Assembly (NCBI GenBank): GCA_024276455.1
Contig: JAJRXE010000209.1
Location: forward strand, 1 to 15,067
DNA: 15,067 nucleotides
Origin: Calditrichota bacterium
GTDB lineage: Bacteria; Calditrichota; Calditrichia; RBG-13-44-9
Direction of reading: 5' to 3'
Below the pieces are notes generated by a model. The model was not told the origin of the DNA and ran no database searches. It worked only from the letters and a program-made list of their open reading frames with translations. Below, one piece after another: positions 1 through 7,473 of the stretch. The stretch's first letter is position 1. Every line of letters begins with the position of its first letter. The position numbers and the translations under genes were made by a program.

Positions 1-377
1 AAGACAAGTTGCAGGTGATTCGCGAAACATTTCGGGAGCAACTTCATCCCCTTAGTTACCATTTTCTGGAAATGTTGGTGGAAAAATCGCGCGAGGTGTT
101 GTTCCCGGCCATCCATCAGCAATTCCTGGACATGCTGGACGAGTCCAAAGGCATTTTGCGGGGCGAGCTGATTACCGCATATCCCTTTTCGGAAAAGCAG
201 TTGACAGCCCTGAAGAAGAAATTGGATCGCCTGACCGGAAAGAAAGTTGTCTTGTCGCAGAAAGTGGAAAAAGAACTCATTGGCGGTTTTGTGATTCGAT
301 TAAAAGATACGGTAATTGATTCGAGCTTGAGAAATCAGTTGTTGAAGATGCGGGAAAAATTAGTTGCCGGAGAGTAA
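1..377 (+). CDS. atpH: F-type ATP synthase delta subunit, 3' part (5' end outside window)
   Basis: This is the C-terminal part of the delta subunit, which sits on top of the F1 head and ties it to the peripheral stalk (b subunits) at the inner face of the membrane. The reading frame is open from base 3, so the apparent TTG at 9 is not the true start; the gene begins upstream. The last 70 residues carry the family pattern: a GELITAYP stretch, then LSQKVEKELIGGFVIRLKD and a D-S-S-L-R-N-Q-L ending, matching the usual 'liGG..v..gd.viD.S' C-terminal region. Roughly 125 of about 180 residues are visible. The stop at 375-377 lies 29 nt before atpA, as expected within an atp operon. The identity rests on the motif plus the atpA-G-D context. 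Confidence 0.93.
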   Translation, partial: DKLQVIRETFREQLHPLSYHFLEMLVEKSREVLFPAIHQQFLDMLDESKGILRGELITAYPFSEKQLTALKKKLDRLTGKKVVLSQKVEKELIGGFVIRLKDTVIDSSLRNQLLKMREKLVAGE

Positions 378-406
378 AATAAAATTTTAAAGTTAGAGGG
401 AAGATA

Positions 407-1942
407 ATGGCGGTTGATGTAAAACCCGATGAAATTTCGTCAATTATTAAGAAACAATTAACCAGTTTCGAAAGAGAGACGGACATTTACGACGTCGGTA
501 CCGTTTTGCAGGTGGGAGACGGCATTGCCCGCGTTTATGGTCTCACCAAAGCCATGTCGGGCGAATTGATTCAATTCCCCCACAATGTGATGGGAATGGT
601 GCTGAACCTGGAAGAAGATAACGTGGGATGCATCCTGTTTGGAGAAGATACCGAGATTAAAGAGGGGGACACGGTCCGTCGAACGGGAAAAATTCTGCAG
701 GTACCGGTTGGCAAAGAATTGCTGGGACGCCTGGTTAATCCGCTGGGGGAACCGCTGGATGGAAAGGGCCCGATTAATGCCAAGGAGTTTATGCATGTGG
801 AACGAAAAGCCCCCGGTGTGATCTACCGTCAGCCGGTGAAAGAGCCGTTGCAGACGGGAATTAAGGCCATTGACTCGATGATCCCCATTGGTCGGGGGCA
901 ACGGGAATTAATTATTGGCGACCGCCAGACCGGTAAAACGGCCATTGCGGTGGACACCATCATTAACCAGAAGGATACTCATCAGACCGATTCCCCGGTG
1001 TACTGCATTTACGTGGCCATTGGGCAAAAGGCTTCCACGGTTGCTCGGGTGGTGAAAATTCTGGAAGACGCTGGTGCGATGGATTACACCATTGTGATTT
1101 CGGCGGCGGCCAGTACCCCCGCTCCCTTGCAGTATCTGGCGCCCTATGCCGGAGCCGCCATGGGGGAATACTTCCGCGATAATGGCATGCATGCCCTGAT
1201 TATTTACGACGATTTGACCAAGCATGCCTGGGCGTACCGGCAGGTGTCGCTGCTGTTGCGCCGGCCGCCGGGACGCGAGGCTTATCCGGGCGATATTTTC
1301 TACCTGCACTCTCGCCTGTTGGAACGCGCCGCCAAGATGAGCGACGAAAAGGGCGGCGGGTCGCTAACGGCGCTCCCCATTATCGAGACCCAGGCGGGCG
1401 ACGTGTCGGCCTACATCCCCACCAACGTGATTTCCATTACCGACGGACAGATTTACCTGGAACCCAGTCTGTTCTATTCCGGTGTGCGTCCGGCGGTAAA
1501 TCCCGGTATTTCGGTGAGCCGGGTGGGCGGCAATGCTCAGATCAAAGCCATGAAACAGGTGGCCGGTAGTTTACGCCTCGACCTGGCCCAGTATCGCGAA
1601 CTGGAAGCGTTTGTAAAATTCGGTTCCGATCTGGACAAAGCAACCCAGCAGCAGATTACTCGCGGACAACGTCTGGTGGAAATTCTGAAGCAGGACCAGT
1701 ACCAGCCCATGCCGGTGGAAAAACAGATTGCCATCATTTTTGTGGGCGTGGAAGGGTTACTGGACGAGCTGCCGGTCGGCGTCATTCGGCGTTTCGAAGC
1801 GGAATATCTGGAATATCTGGATGGAAAATACCCCGATGTGCTTCGCACCATTGCCGAAGAAAAAGTGTTGTCCGACGAGACCAAGGAAAAATTACGACAG
1901 ATTGCTCAGGAATTTCTAAACGTATTTAAGGTTGAGGAATAA
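407..1942 (+). CDS. atpA: F-type ATP synthase alpha subunit
   Basis: This is the non-catalytic nucleotide-binding subunit of the F1 hexamer (alpha3beta3), 511 aa, the usual length. The N-terminal beta-barrel domain is followed by the P-loop domain with GDRQTGKT at residues 171-178. The alpha signature around HAWAYRQVSLLLRRPPGREA is complete. The arginine finger lies in SVSRVGG (R372), and the C-terminal helical bundle contains the conserved QVAGSLRLDLAQYRELEAF region. The ATG at 407 has a good ribosome binding site, AGAGGGA at 395-401. The gene ends 6 nt before atpG, so translation of the two is probably coupled. Nothing is truncated or unusual, and all functional residues I checked are present. 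Confidence 0.99.
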   Translation: MAVDVKPDEISSIIKKQLTSFERETDIYDVGTVLQVGDGIARVYGLTKAMSGELIQFPHNVMGMVLNLEEDNVGCILFGEDTEIKEGDTVRRTGKILQVPVGKELLGRLVNPLGEPLDGKGPINAKEFMHVERKAPGVIYRQPVKEPLQTGIKAIDSMIPIGRGQRELIIGDRQTGKTAIAVDTIINQKDTHQTDSPVYCIYVAIGQKASTVARVVKILEDAGAMDYTIVISAAASTPAPLQYLAPYAGAAMGEYFRDNGMHALIIYDDLTKHAWAYRQVSLLLRRPPGREAYPGDIFYLHSRLLERAAKMSDEKGGGSLTALPIIETQAGDVSAYIPTNVISITDGQIYLEPSLFYSGVRPAVNPGISVSRVGGNAQIKAMKQVAGSLRLDLAQYRELEAFVKFGSDLDKATQQQITRGQRLVEILKQDQYQPMPVEKQIAIIFVGVEGLLDELPVGVIRRFEAEYLEYLDGKYPDVLRTIAEEKVLSDETKEKLRQIAQEFLNVFKVEE

Positions 1943-1948
1943 ACATTT

Positions 1949-2812
1949 ATGGCGACCTTACGCGAGATCCGGCGTCGAATTAACAGCATCAAGAGCACCC
2001 AGCAAGTAACCAAAGCCATGAAAATGGTGGCGGCGGCAAAGTTACGGCGTGCCCAGGAAAAAGCCTTGGCTGCGCGACCTTACGGGCGCAAAATCGAGGA
2101 GATGGTACAGCACCTGGTGGCAACGGTGGATCCCACAGGGGAACCATTGTTGAAGCCCCGGGAGCCGCAACGGGTGTTGTTGGTGACCGTTACAGCCGAC
2201 CGCGGTCTGTGCGGCGCCTTCAACTTCAACGTTATTAAACAGACCCTGCACCGGATCGATTTCCATAAGGACAAAGAAGTCTCGTTGCTGTGTGTGGGCA
2301 AAAAAGGGTACGATTTCTTTGCGAAACGCGACTTCCAGGTCGTGCATCATTTCATTCAGTTCTTTAACAACCTGGATTTCCTGCACGCCAAACAAATCAG
2401 CCGTTTTCTGGTGGATTATTATTTGCAAGACCGGACGGATGTCATCGAGATTGTGTACAACGAATTCAAAAATGTGGCACAGCAGAACTTGCTGATCGAG
2501 CAGTATTTGCCGCTGCAACCGGCCGAATTTGAAGAACAGAAAGTACGAATCGATTACATTTACGAACCGGATCGGGAAACGTTACTGAAAGAATTGTTGC
2601 CGCGCCATCTGGAGATGCAGATGTGGCGGGTGCTTCTGGAATCCTACGCCTCGGAGCAGGGTGCCCGGATGACTGCCATGGAGAATGCAACCGACAATGC
2701 TTCGGAACTCATTCACGATCTGACGCTGTTCTACAACCGCGCCCGTCAGGCGGCTATCACCAAAGAAATCACCGAAATTGTTGGTGGTGCCGAAGCGTTA
2801 AAAACCGGATAA
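1949..2812 (+). CDS. atpG: F-type ATP synthase gamma subunit (central stalk)
   Basis: This is the rotor shaft of F1, which passes through the alpha3beta3 head and couples rotation of the c ring to catalysis; 287 aa, a typical length. The N terminus (LREIRRRINSIKSTQQVTKA, then MKMVAAAKLRRA) and the C terminus (ASEQGARMTAMENATDNA, then NRARQAAITKEITEIVGGA) are the two long helices of the coiled coil and match the family closely. The central Rossmann-like part contains DRGLCGAFN. The ATG is 6 nt after the atpA stop, and its ribosome binding site (GAGGA, about 1934-1938) lies inside the end of atpA, which indicates translational coupling. Confidence 0.98.
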   Translation: MATLREIRRRINSIKSTQQVTKAMKMVAAAKLRRAQEKALAARPYGRKIEEMVQHLVATVDPTGEPLLKPREPQRVLLVTVTADRGLCGAFNFNVIKQTLHRIDFHKDKEVSLLCVGKKGYDFFAKRDFQVVHHFIQFFNNLDFLHAKQISRFLVDYYLQDRTDVIEIVYNEFKNVAQQNLLIEQYLPLQPAEFEEQKVRIDYIYEPDRETLLKELLPRHLEMQMWRVLLESYASEQGARMTAMENATDNASELIHDLTLFYNRARQAAITKEITEIVGGAEALKTG

Positions 2813-2841
2813 TATTTAAATAAAATAAAGGATGTTCACGT

Positions 2842-4236
2842 ATGAGTAAAGGCACAGTGAAACAGGTAATCGGGCCTGTGGTTGACATTGAATTCCCGGA
2901 AGTGGAATTGCCGGCAATTTACAATGCGGTTAAAATTGAGCGGGAGAATGAACCGACTCTGGTATTAGAGGTCCAGCAACACCTGGGCGAAAATGTGGTT
3001 CGTTGCGTGGCGATGGATTCTACCGATGGTTTGGTTCGCGGAACGGAAGCGTTCGATACGGGGGAACCAATCTCGGTGCCGGTGGGACCGGAAGTGTTGG
3101 GCCGTTTGATTAATGTAGTGGGTGAACCGATTGATGAAGCCGGACCGATTAAAACTAAGAAGCGTTTTCCCATTCACCGCGAGGCACCTTCCTTCGAAGA
3201 GTTAAATGTGGAAACCGAATTGTTAGAAACCGGCATTAAAGTCATTGACCTGCTGGAGCCGTATTCCAAGGGCGGGAAAACCGGATTGTTCGGCGGTGCC
3301 GGAGTTGGAAAGACGGTGTTGATTATGGAGTTAATTCGCAACATTGCCACCGAACATGGCGGTATTTCGGTGTTCTCGGGAGTGGGTGAACGCACCCGGG
3401 AAGGGAATGACCTCTGGCTGGAGATGAAGCAAAGTGGGGTATTAAGCAAAACCGCCCTGGTGTTCGGGCAGATGAACGAACCGCCCGGTGCCCGCCAGCG
3501 GGTTGGACTCACCGGTTTAACCATTGCGGAGTATTTCCGCGATGAAGAAGGCCGTGATGTGTTGCTGTTCATCGACAACATTTTCCGTTTTACCCAGGCT
3601 GGTTCGGAAGTGTCTGCGCTGTTAGGTCGGATGCCCTCCGCGGTGGGCTATCAGCCCACTCTGGCCACCGAAATGGGCGAGTTGCAGGAGCGCATTACCA
3701 GTACCAAACGGGGCTCCATTACCTCGGTGCAGGCCATTTACGTACCGGCGGACGACCTTACCGACCCGGCCCCGGCGACCACTTTCGGCCACCTGGACGC
3801 CACCACGGTACTCTCCCGCCAGATTGCTGAGATGAGTATTTATCCGGCGGTGGATCCCCTGGATTCCACCTCGCGAATCCTCGATCCGCGAATTGTGGGC
3901 GAAGAACATTACTACGTGGCAAAATCCGTTCAGGAAATTCTGCAGAAATACAAAGACTTGCAGGACATTATTGCCATCCTGGGAATGGACGAGCTTTCCG
4001 ACGAGGACAAGATTGTGGTGGCACGGGCTCGCCGGATTCAACGTTTTCTCTCCCAACCGTTCTTCGTGGCGGAAGAGTTTACCGGCCGACCGGGCAAGTA
4101 CGTGCCGCTGGAGGAAACCATTCGCGGGTTTAAGGGCATTATTGAAGGCGAGTACGATGATCTGCCAGAGCAAGCGTTCTACATGGTCGGAACCATCGAT
4201 GAAGCCGTCGAAAAGGCAAAAGAATTGTCGCGTTAG
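2842..4236 (+). CDS. atpD: F-type ATP synthase beta subunit (catalytic)
   Basis: This is the catalytic subunit of F1, which makes or splits ATP at the alpha/beta interfaces; 464 aa, a normal length. The P-loop GGAGVGKT is at 151-158, and the catalytic glutamate is E183 in GERTREGND. Walker B is LLFID at 241-245. The C-terminal DELSDED loop (383-389) corresponds to the E. coli DELSEED lever that contacts gamma. The start is supported by AAAGGA at 2827-2832, 9 nt before the ATG. The gap to atpG is 29 nt. Downstream there is a 122-nt gap with a strong terminator before atpC, so transcription of H-A-G-D may largely stop here. Confidence 0.99.
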   Translation: MSKGTVKQVIGPVVDIEFPEVELPAIYNAVKIERENEPTLVLEVQQHLGENVVRCVAMDSTDGLVRGTEAFDTGEPISVPVGPEVLGRLINVVGEPIDEAGPIKTKKRFPIHREAPSFEELNVETELLETGIKVIDLLEPYSKGGKTGLFGGAGVGKTVLIMELIRNIATEHGGISVFSGVGERTREGNDLWLEMKQSGVLSKTALVFGQMNEPPGARQRVGLTGLTIAEYFRDEEGRDVLLFIDNIFRFTQAGSEVSALLGRMPSAVGYQPTLATEMGELQERITSTKRGSITSVQAIYVPADDLTDPAPATTFGHLDATTVLSRQIAEMSIYPAVDPLDSTSRILDPRIVGEEHYYVAKSVQEILQKYKDLQDIIAILGMDELSDEDKIVVARARRIQRFLSQPFFVAEEFTGRPGKYVPLEETIRGFKGIIEGEYDDLPEQAFYMVGTIDEAVEKAKELSR

Positions 4237-4255
4237 TATCCGTAACGGTTTTTTT
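4231..4255 (+). terminator. Weak hairpin plus T-run over the atpD stop codon
   Basis: CGTTA (4231-4235) pairs with TAACG (4243-4247) around a 7-nt loop, followed by G and seven T residues (4249-4255). The stem has only 5 bp and includes the atpD stop codon. It may add to the stronger terminator just downstream, or it may be chance. Confidence 0.3.
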
Positions 4256-4263
4256 AATAATAC

Positions 4264-4293
4264 AAGGGGATATGAACATATCCCCTTTATTTT
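4264..4293 (+). terminator. Rho-independent terminator between atpD and atpC
   Basis: A perfect 10-bp stem, AAGGGGATAT (4264-4273) and ATATCCCCTT (4278-4287), encloses the tetraloop GAAC and is followed by TATTTT. This is the clearest intrinsic terminator shape in the window. Because the stem is a perfect inverted repeat with A residues upstream, it could also work on the minus strand, though no minus-strand gene is present. It separates atpHAGD from atpC. Confidence 0.8.
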
Positions 4294-4358
4294 CATTTAT
4301 CCTGCACCAAAAATTACCTAAAGTAAAATAATAAATAAACGATAATGGGTTTATTGAA

Positions 4359-4766
4359 ATGGAAAGTCATGTAATAACAGTAGAAATTACGACGCCGCAG
4401 TTTAAGAAAACATTTGAGAACGTAATAAGCTGTTCCGCACCCGGCGTAAAGGGAAGATTTCAAATACTTTACCAGCACGCGCCATTCATCAGCCACCTGG
4501 AAGTGGGAGAAATAAAATTAGAATCGGCCGAGGGCACCTGGTTCTTTGCAACCAGTGGCGGATTTCTCGAAGCATTGAACAATAAAGTATCTTTATTGTT
4601 AGATACGTGTGAGCGTGCCGATGAAATCGATGTGGCCAGGGCGCAGGCGGCGGCCGAACGGGCCAGAGAACGTTTAAAGCAAAAAGATAAAAATATTGAT
4701 GTACAAAGAGCCCAGTTGGCCTTAGCCCGTGCGTTGAATCGTTTGAGGGTGGCTCAGCGAAAATAA
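4359..4766 (+). CDS. atpC: F-type ATP synthase epsilon subunit
   Basis: This is the central-stalk subunit that binds gamma and the c ring and, through its C-terminal helices, can inhibit ATP hydrolysis; 135 aa, close to the bacterial norm. The N-terminal beta sandwich shows the family pattern (VEITTPQ, APGVKGRFQILYQHAPF, SGGFLEALNNKVSLLLD). The C-terminal helical hairpin is complete (EIDVARAQAAAERARERL, then a second helix ending in LNRLRVAQRK), so this is the two-domain form. The usual GILPGHAPL motif appears as QILYQHAPF. No Shine-Dalgarno sequence is visible before the ATG, and the 4294-4358 leader is very A/T-rich. No upstream in-frame start was found. It follows a strong terminator, so it may depend on read-through or on its own promoter. 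Confidence 0.95.
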   Translation: MESHVITVEITTPQFKKTFENVISCSAPGVKGRFQILYQHAPFISHLEVGEIKLESAEGTWFFATSGGFLEALNNKVSLLLDTCERADEIDVARAQAAAERARERLKQKDKNIDVQRAQLALARALNRLRVAQRK

Positions 4767-4788
4767 AAGAGCCTTCCCCCATTTAAAG

Positions 4789-4820
4789 TTTGACTTGTGG
4801 CAAATTGTTTTTTTAATTTG
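4789..4820 (+). promoter_or_regulatory. Candidate promoter for the TPR/TolQR-like operon
   Basis: TTGACT (4790-4795) and TTTAAT (4812-4817) are separated by 16 nt, each one base from the sigma-70 consensus. The same stretch also reads as the Bacteroidota-type pattern: TTTG (4789-4792), 20 nt, then TTAATTTG (4813-4820), one mismatch from TAnnTTTG. It lies just upstream of the 864-aa protein gene, in the gap after atpC. Transcription would start near 4825, giving a very short leader. It is a sequence match only, not a demonstrated promoter. Confidence 0.5.
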
Positions 4821-4842
4821 AAAATAAAACATGGATATTATC

Positions 4843-7437
4843 ATGACACGGAAATTATTCCTGTCGGTTTGTCTTGCTTTGGTCGTTTTGCTTGGCTTCC
4901 TTCCCTCCCGGGCGACTTCCCAAACAGTTGTTGACACCACCCAGCTAAGAATGAAGATTGAACAGTTGTCGGATCTGGAATTCAACCTGGCGCTTTTGAA
5001 ATATGTAAAAACGCTTTTTGTGGCTTACGGGGAAGAGGATTTACCCCGCGAGAAATTTCTGGTAACGCTGATGCGGTTGGTAAACAATGAAATGCGGCAG
5101 CGCATTGTGGATCCGAAAGCCGCCAGAATGAGATATTTCAACGACCTGAAAGAACAATTGCAAGAGCTGGAAACATTAAAACAACGGTTAAAAAAAGCCG
5201 GAATTACCGAGTTAGATGCGTTTGTGAAAGACCTGGAAGTCCGAATGCGCTATACCATTCAGTCCGGCGAAATTGATTACAAGAAGAAAAAAGTGTTCGA
5301 AGATGCCCTCCAGTTGCTTTATGTGGCCGAAGAGATGATTAAATTAGATCAGATTCAGGAGCCGGAAAAACTGACCACCAAAATTTCCAGCTCCAAAGAT
5401 CGGCTGCTTCATGCTTTTGGGGAGGTTGGGCAACTGGAAAATGTACCGCTGGATGTCCAGCCCACGATCTTTAACTTGTTCGAGGAATGGAAAAAAACTC
5501 AAACCACCCAGTACGATGCCCGGCTGCTGGATGTGAAAATTGCCCGCATGAATTTGATTAAGTCCGGTTCCCTGCAGGATGTGCTGCGCATGTTTAAAAA
5601 CCAATTGCGTATGGCCTTGGGTGCGTTTAATTATTTCGAATACGATTTAGCGGATCGGCTTTTGGCAGACCTGGTAGAAACGTACCAACCGGCAGGAATT
5701 AAAAATCTGGACGATGTTTATTTTTACTGGGCGGAAAGCAATTTCGCCCTGAACCGTTTCGATCGTGCCAATAGCATCTATTTACAGCTGTTGCAGGAAT
5801 ATCCCGGAAGTTCTTTTACTCCCAAAGTGTACAGCCGTTTAATCCAAATCGCTCACAAGCTGAAAGATTATCCGGCGGTATTTAAATATTACCAGCATTA
5901 TCGCAACCTGGTCGGCGAAAACGACCCGGATCTTCCGGAGATTCAATTCCTGGTGGGACTCACTTATTTCCATCAGAATCGTTTCAATGAAGCGGTGGAT
6001 ATCTTTCTCTCCTTTCCCGAAAAATCTCCCTATTATTTCCTGGCGCAATATCTGGTGGGGAGCATTTATGCGGCGGGCAAAAACTACGAAATGGCCCAGA
6101 ATGTGTTCAATTCCCTGATTGCTCGCCGGGATGTTCCGGCCGATATTTACGCTCGGGCGCTTTACAAATTGGCATTGATTCATTTCCAGAAGCAGGAATA
6201 CACTCAGGCGGCAGAAACCCTGGCGTTGATTCCGGAAGATTTCGCTCGATACGACAAGGTACTGAATGCCATGGCCTGGACCATGTTCAAAATAGCCGAA
6301 AACAACGCTCTGTTATTTAACGAGCCGGATTATTCACGGGCAAAATACTATGCTCAGCAATTAATTGACAATTATTACGCTTCTGAGTACCGAATGGAAG
6401 CCCAGAGCCTCCTGGCGTACATTTATCAGATCGAAAACAAACCGCTGCTTGCTCGTTCCATGTATGAAGAGGTGTATGATGCTAAACGAAAGGAAAAAAG
6501 CGTGGCCAGTTTTTTGGCCGAAAGAGATAGCATCGAGGCTCTGTACAGCCAGGCGGTGTACCTGGCCAATAAGGCTTTGCAGGAGAACAACCGCGATGCC
6601 TACATCCGGGCATCCGATCTGGCAGATAATTTGGAACAGCAGTTGTACGAAATGGATTTGGCCGAAATGGCTTCGGTGGGCTCCGCGTTAACCCGCGAGA
6701 TTAACGATATCCTGGACCAGCTGGAAGAGTTCAAACAGATTAAGGCGGTGGCCGAAGCCAAAGGAAACCAGGCGGCGGTCGAGAAAGCGGATAGTGCAAT
6801 TGTGCGGTTGACTGCGGTGTTGGATATGTTCCCCGAAAAATACTTGTTACAGGCAACCTACTTTAACTGGTTCGATGCGTATCCCATCACTCGTAAAGAG
6901 GCGGAATATCAGTTCCGGACCCGCCAGCTGGAACAACAACGCCAGACAATTCGCCAGGAGTTGCGTACCCTGGATGCCCAGATTGCAGCGTTGCAGAAAG
7001 AAGTCGAGCGGGAGAAAGTGGCTGCCAATTATCGACGGGTGAATGAATTGGAACGTGAGATCGACAGATTGTCGGAGTTGCGGAAAAAATACGACGCCCT
7101 TTACACCGCTACCTTCGATGTGTCTCCCGGAGAACATTATGCCGAATTTGACAAATGGGGGGATTTTGGAGCCTTTGGAATTATCGACGTGCAGTTCGGG
7201 CAGCGCAACCGGTTACAAAAACGTCTAACGGAAGTTTCCCAATTGTACAACGCAACCAAGGACCTGCTCGACCAGCGTCGCAAGGTCGTGGAAGATAAAT
7301 TGAAAAAGATTGAAGCGGAAATCCGTTTCATGACCATGAAGGCTCGGATCGAAGAAAGGATTCGCCTGAGGGCGGAGCGGGAACGAGCTTTCCGCGAAAC
7401 ATTCTTTGACAAACGAACCAGTGAATTCGAAGAATGA
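4843..7437 (+). CDS. Exported TPR and coiled-coil protein, 864 aa
   Basis: No gene name is recognised. I chose the ATG at 4843 over the in-frame ATG at 4831: it gives a compact signal peptide (MTRK, hydrophobic core, PSRATS) with probable cleavage before Q27, and GGAT at 4833-4836 is weakly suited as its ribosome binding site. The mature protein is almost entirely helical. It has an N-terminal helical domain, then TPR-like repeats at about 290-550 (repeated pattern of alternating aromatic/small residues, for example WAESNFALNRFDRANSIYLQ and LVGLTYFHQNRFNEAVDIF). Charged coiled coils follow at about 618-666, 687-754 and 791-864. TPRs usually mediate protein-protein contacts, so this is probably a periplasmic scaffold. 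It is the first gene of the cluster that continues to the TolQ/ExbD-like genes, 36 nt before the giant TPR gene. A role in that machine is inferred from context. Confidence 0.8.
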   Translation: MTRKLFLSVCLALVVLLGFLPSRATSQTVVDTTQLRMKIEQLSDLEFNLALLKYVKTLFVAYGEEDLPREKFLVTLMRLVNNEMRQRIVDPKAARMRYFNDLKEQLQELETLKQRLKKAGITELDAFVKDLEVRMRYTIQSGEIDYKKKKVFEDALQLLYVAEEMIKLDQIQEPEKLTTKISSSKDRLLHAFGEVGQLENVPLDVQPTIFNLFEEWKKTQTTQYDARLLDVKIARMNLIKSGSLQDVLRMFKNQLRMALGAFNYFEYDLADRLLADLVETYQPAGIKNLDDVYFYWAESNFALNRFDRANSIYLQLLQEYPGSSFTPKVYSRLIQIAHKLKDYPAVFKYYQHYRNLVGENDPDLPEIQFLVGLTYFHQNRFNEAVDIFLSFPEKSPYYFLAQYLVGSIYAAGKNYEMAQNVFNSLIARRDVPADIYARALYKLALIHFQKQEYTQAAETLALIPEDFARYDKVLNAMAWTMFKIAENNALLFNEPDYSRAKYYAQQLIDNYYASEYRMEAQSLLAYIYQIENKPLLARSMYEEVYDAKRKEKSVASFLAERDSIEALYSQAVYLANKALQENNRDAYIRASDLADNLEQQLYEMDLAEMASVGSALTREINDILDQLEEFKQIKAVAEAKGNQAAVEKADSAIVRLTAVLDMFPEKYLLQATYFNWFDAYPITRKEAEYQFRTRQLEQQRQTIRQELRTLDAQIAALQKEVEREKVAANYRRVNELEREIDRLSELRKKYDALYTATFDVSPGEHYAEFDKWGDFGAFGIIDVQFGQRNRLQKRLTEVSQLYNATKDLLDQRRKVVEDKLKKIEAEIRFMTMKARIEERIRLRAERERAFRETFFDKRTSEFEE

Positions 7438-7460
7438 AAGTTTTAGTTAATAGAAATCAA

Positions 7461-7473
7461 AAAGGTATTGCAT
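7461..7473 (+). promoter_or_regulatory. Ribosome binding site that fixes the start of the 1604-aa protein
   Basis: AAAGG at 7461-7465 lies 8 nt before the ATG at 7474. The alternative in-frame TTG at 7468 would be only 2 nt from this site, too close for initiation. The ATG at 7474 is therefore the probable start. Confidence 0.7.

Noticed and set aside
9..11. TTG at base 9 as the start of atpH
   Set aside because: The delta-subunit frame is open to the window edge and the visible part lacks the N-terminal domain, so the gene starts upstream.
3622..4296. 224-codon open frame on the minus strand opposite atpD
   Set aside because: It is a shadow of a highly conserved gene: the product resembles no family, has no ribosome binding site, and spans the atpD terminator. 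The other minus-strand frames opposite the atp and TPR genes were rejected for the same reason.
4751..4773. GGCTC...GAGCC inverted repeat at the end of atpC as a terminator
   Set aside because: The stem has only 5 bp with a 13-nt loop, and TTCCCCC follows rather than a T-run.
4843..4875. Possible lipobox (LSVC, C10) in the 864-aa protein
   Set aside because: The residue before Cys is Val, not Gly/Ala/Ser, and the Cys lies inside the hydrophobic core of the signal peptide. A standard cleavage site before Q27 fits better.
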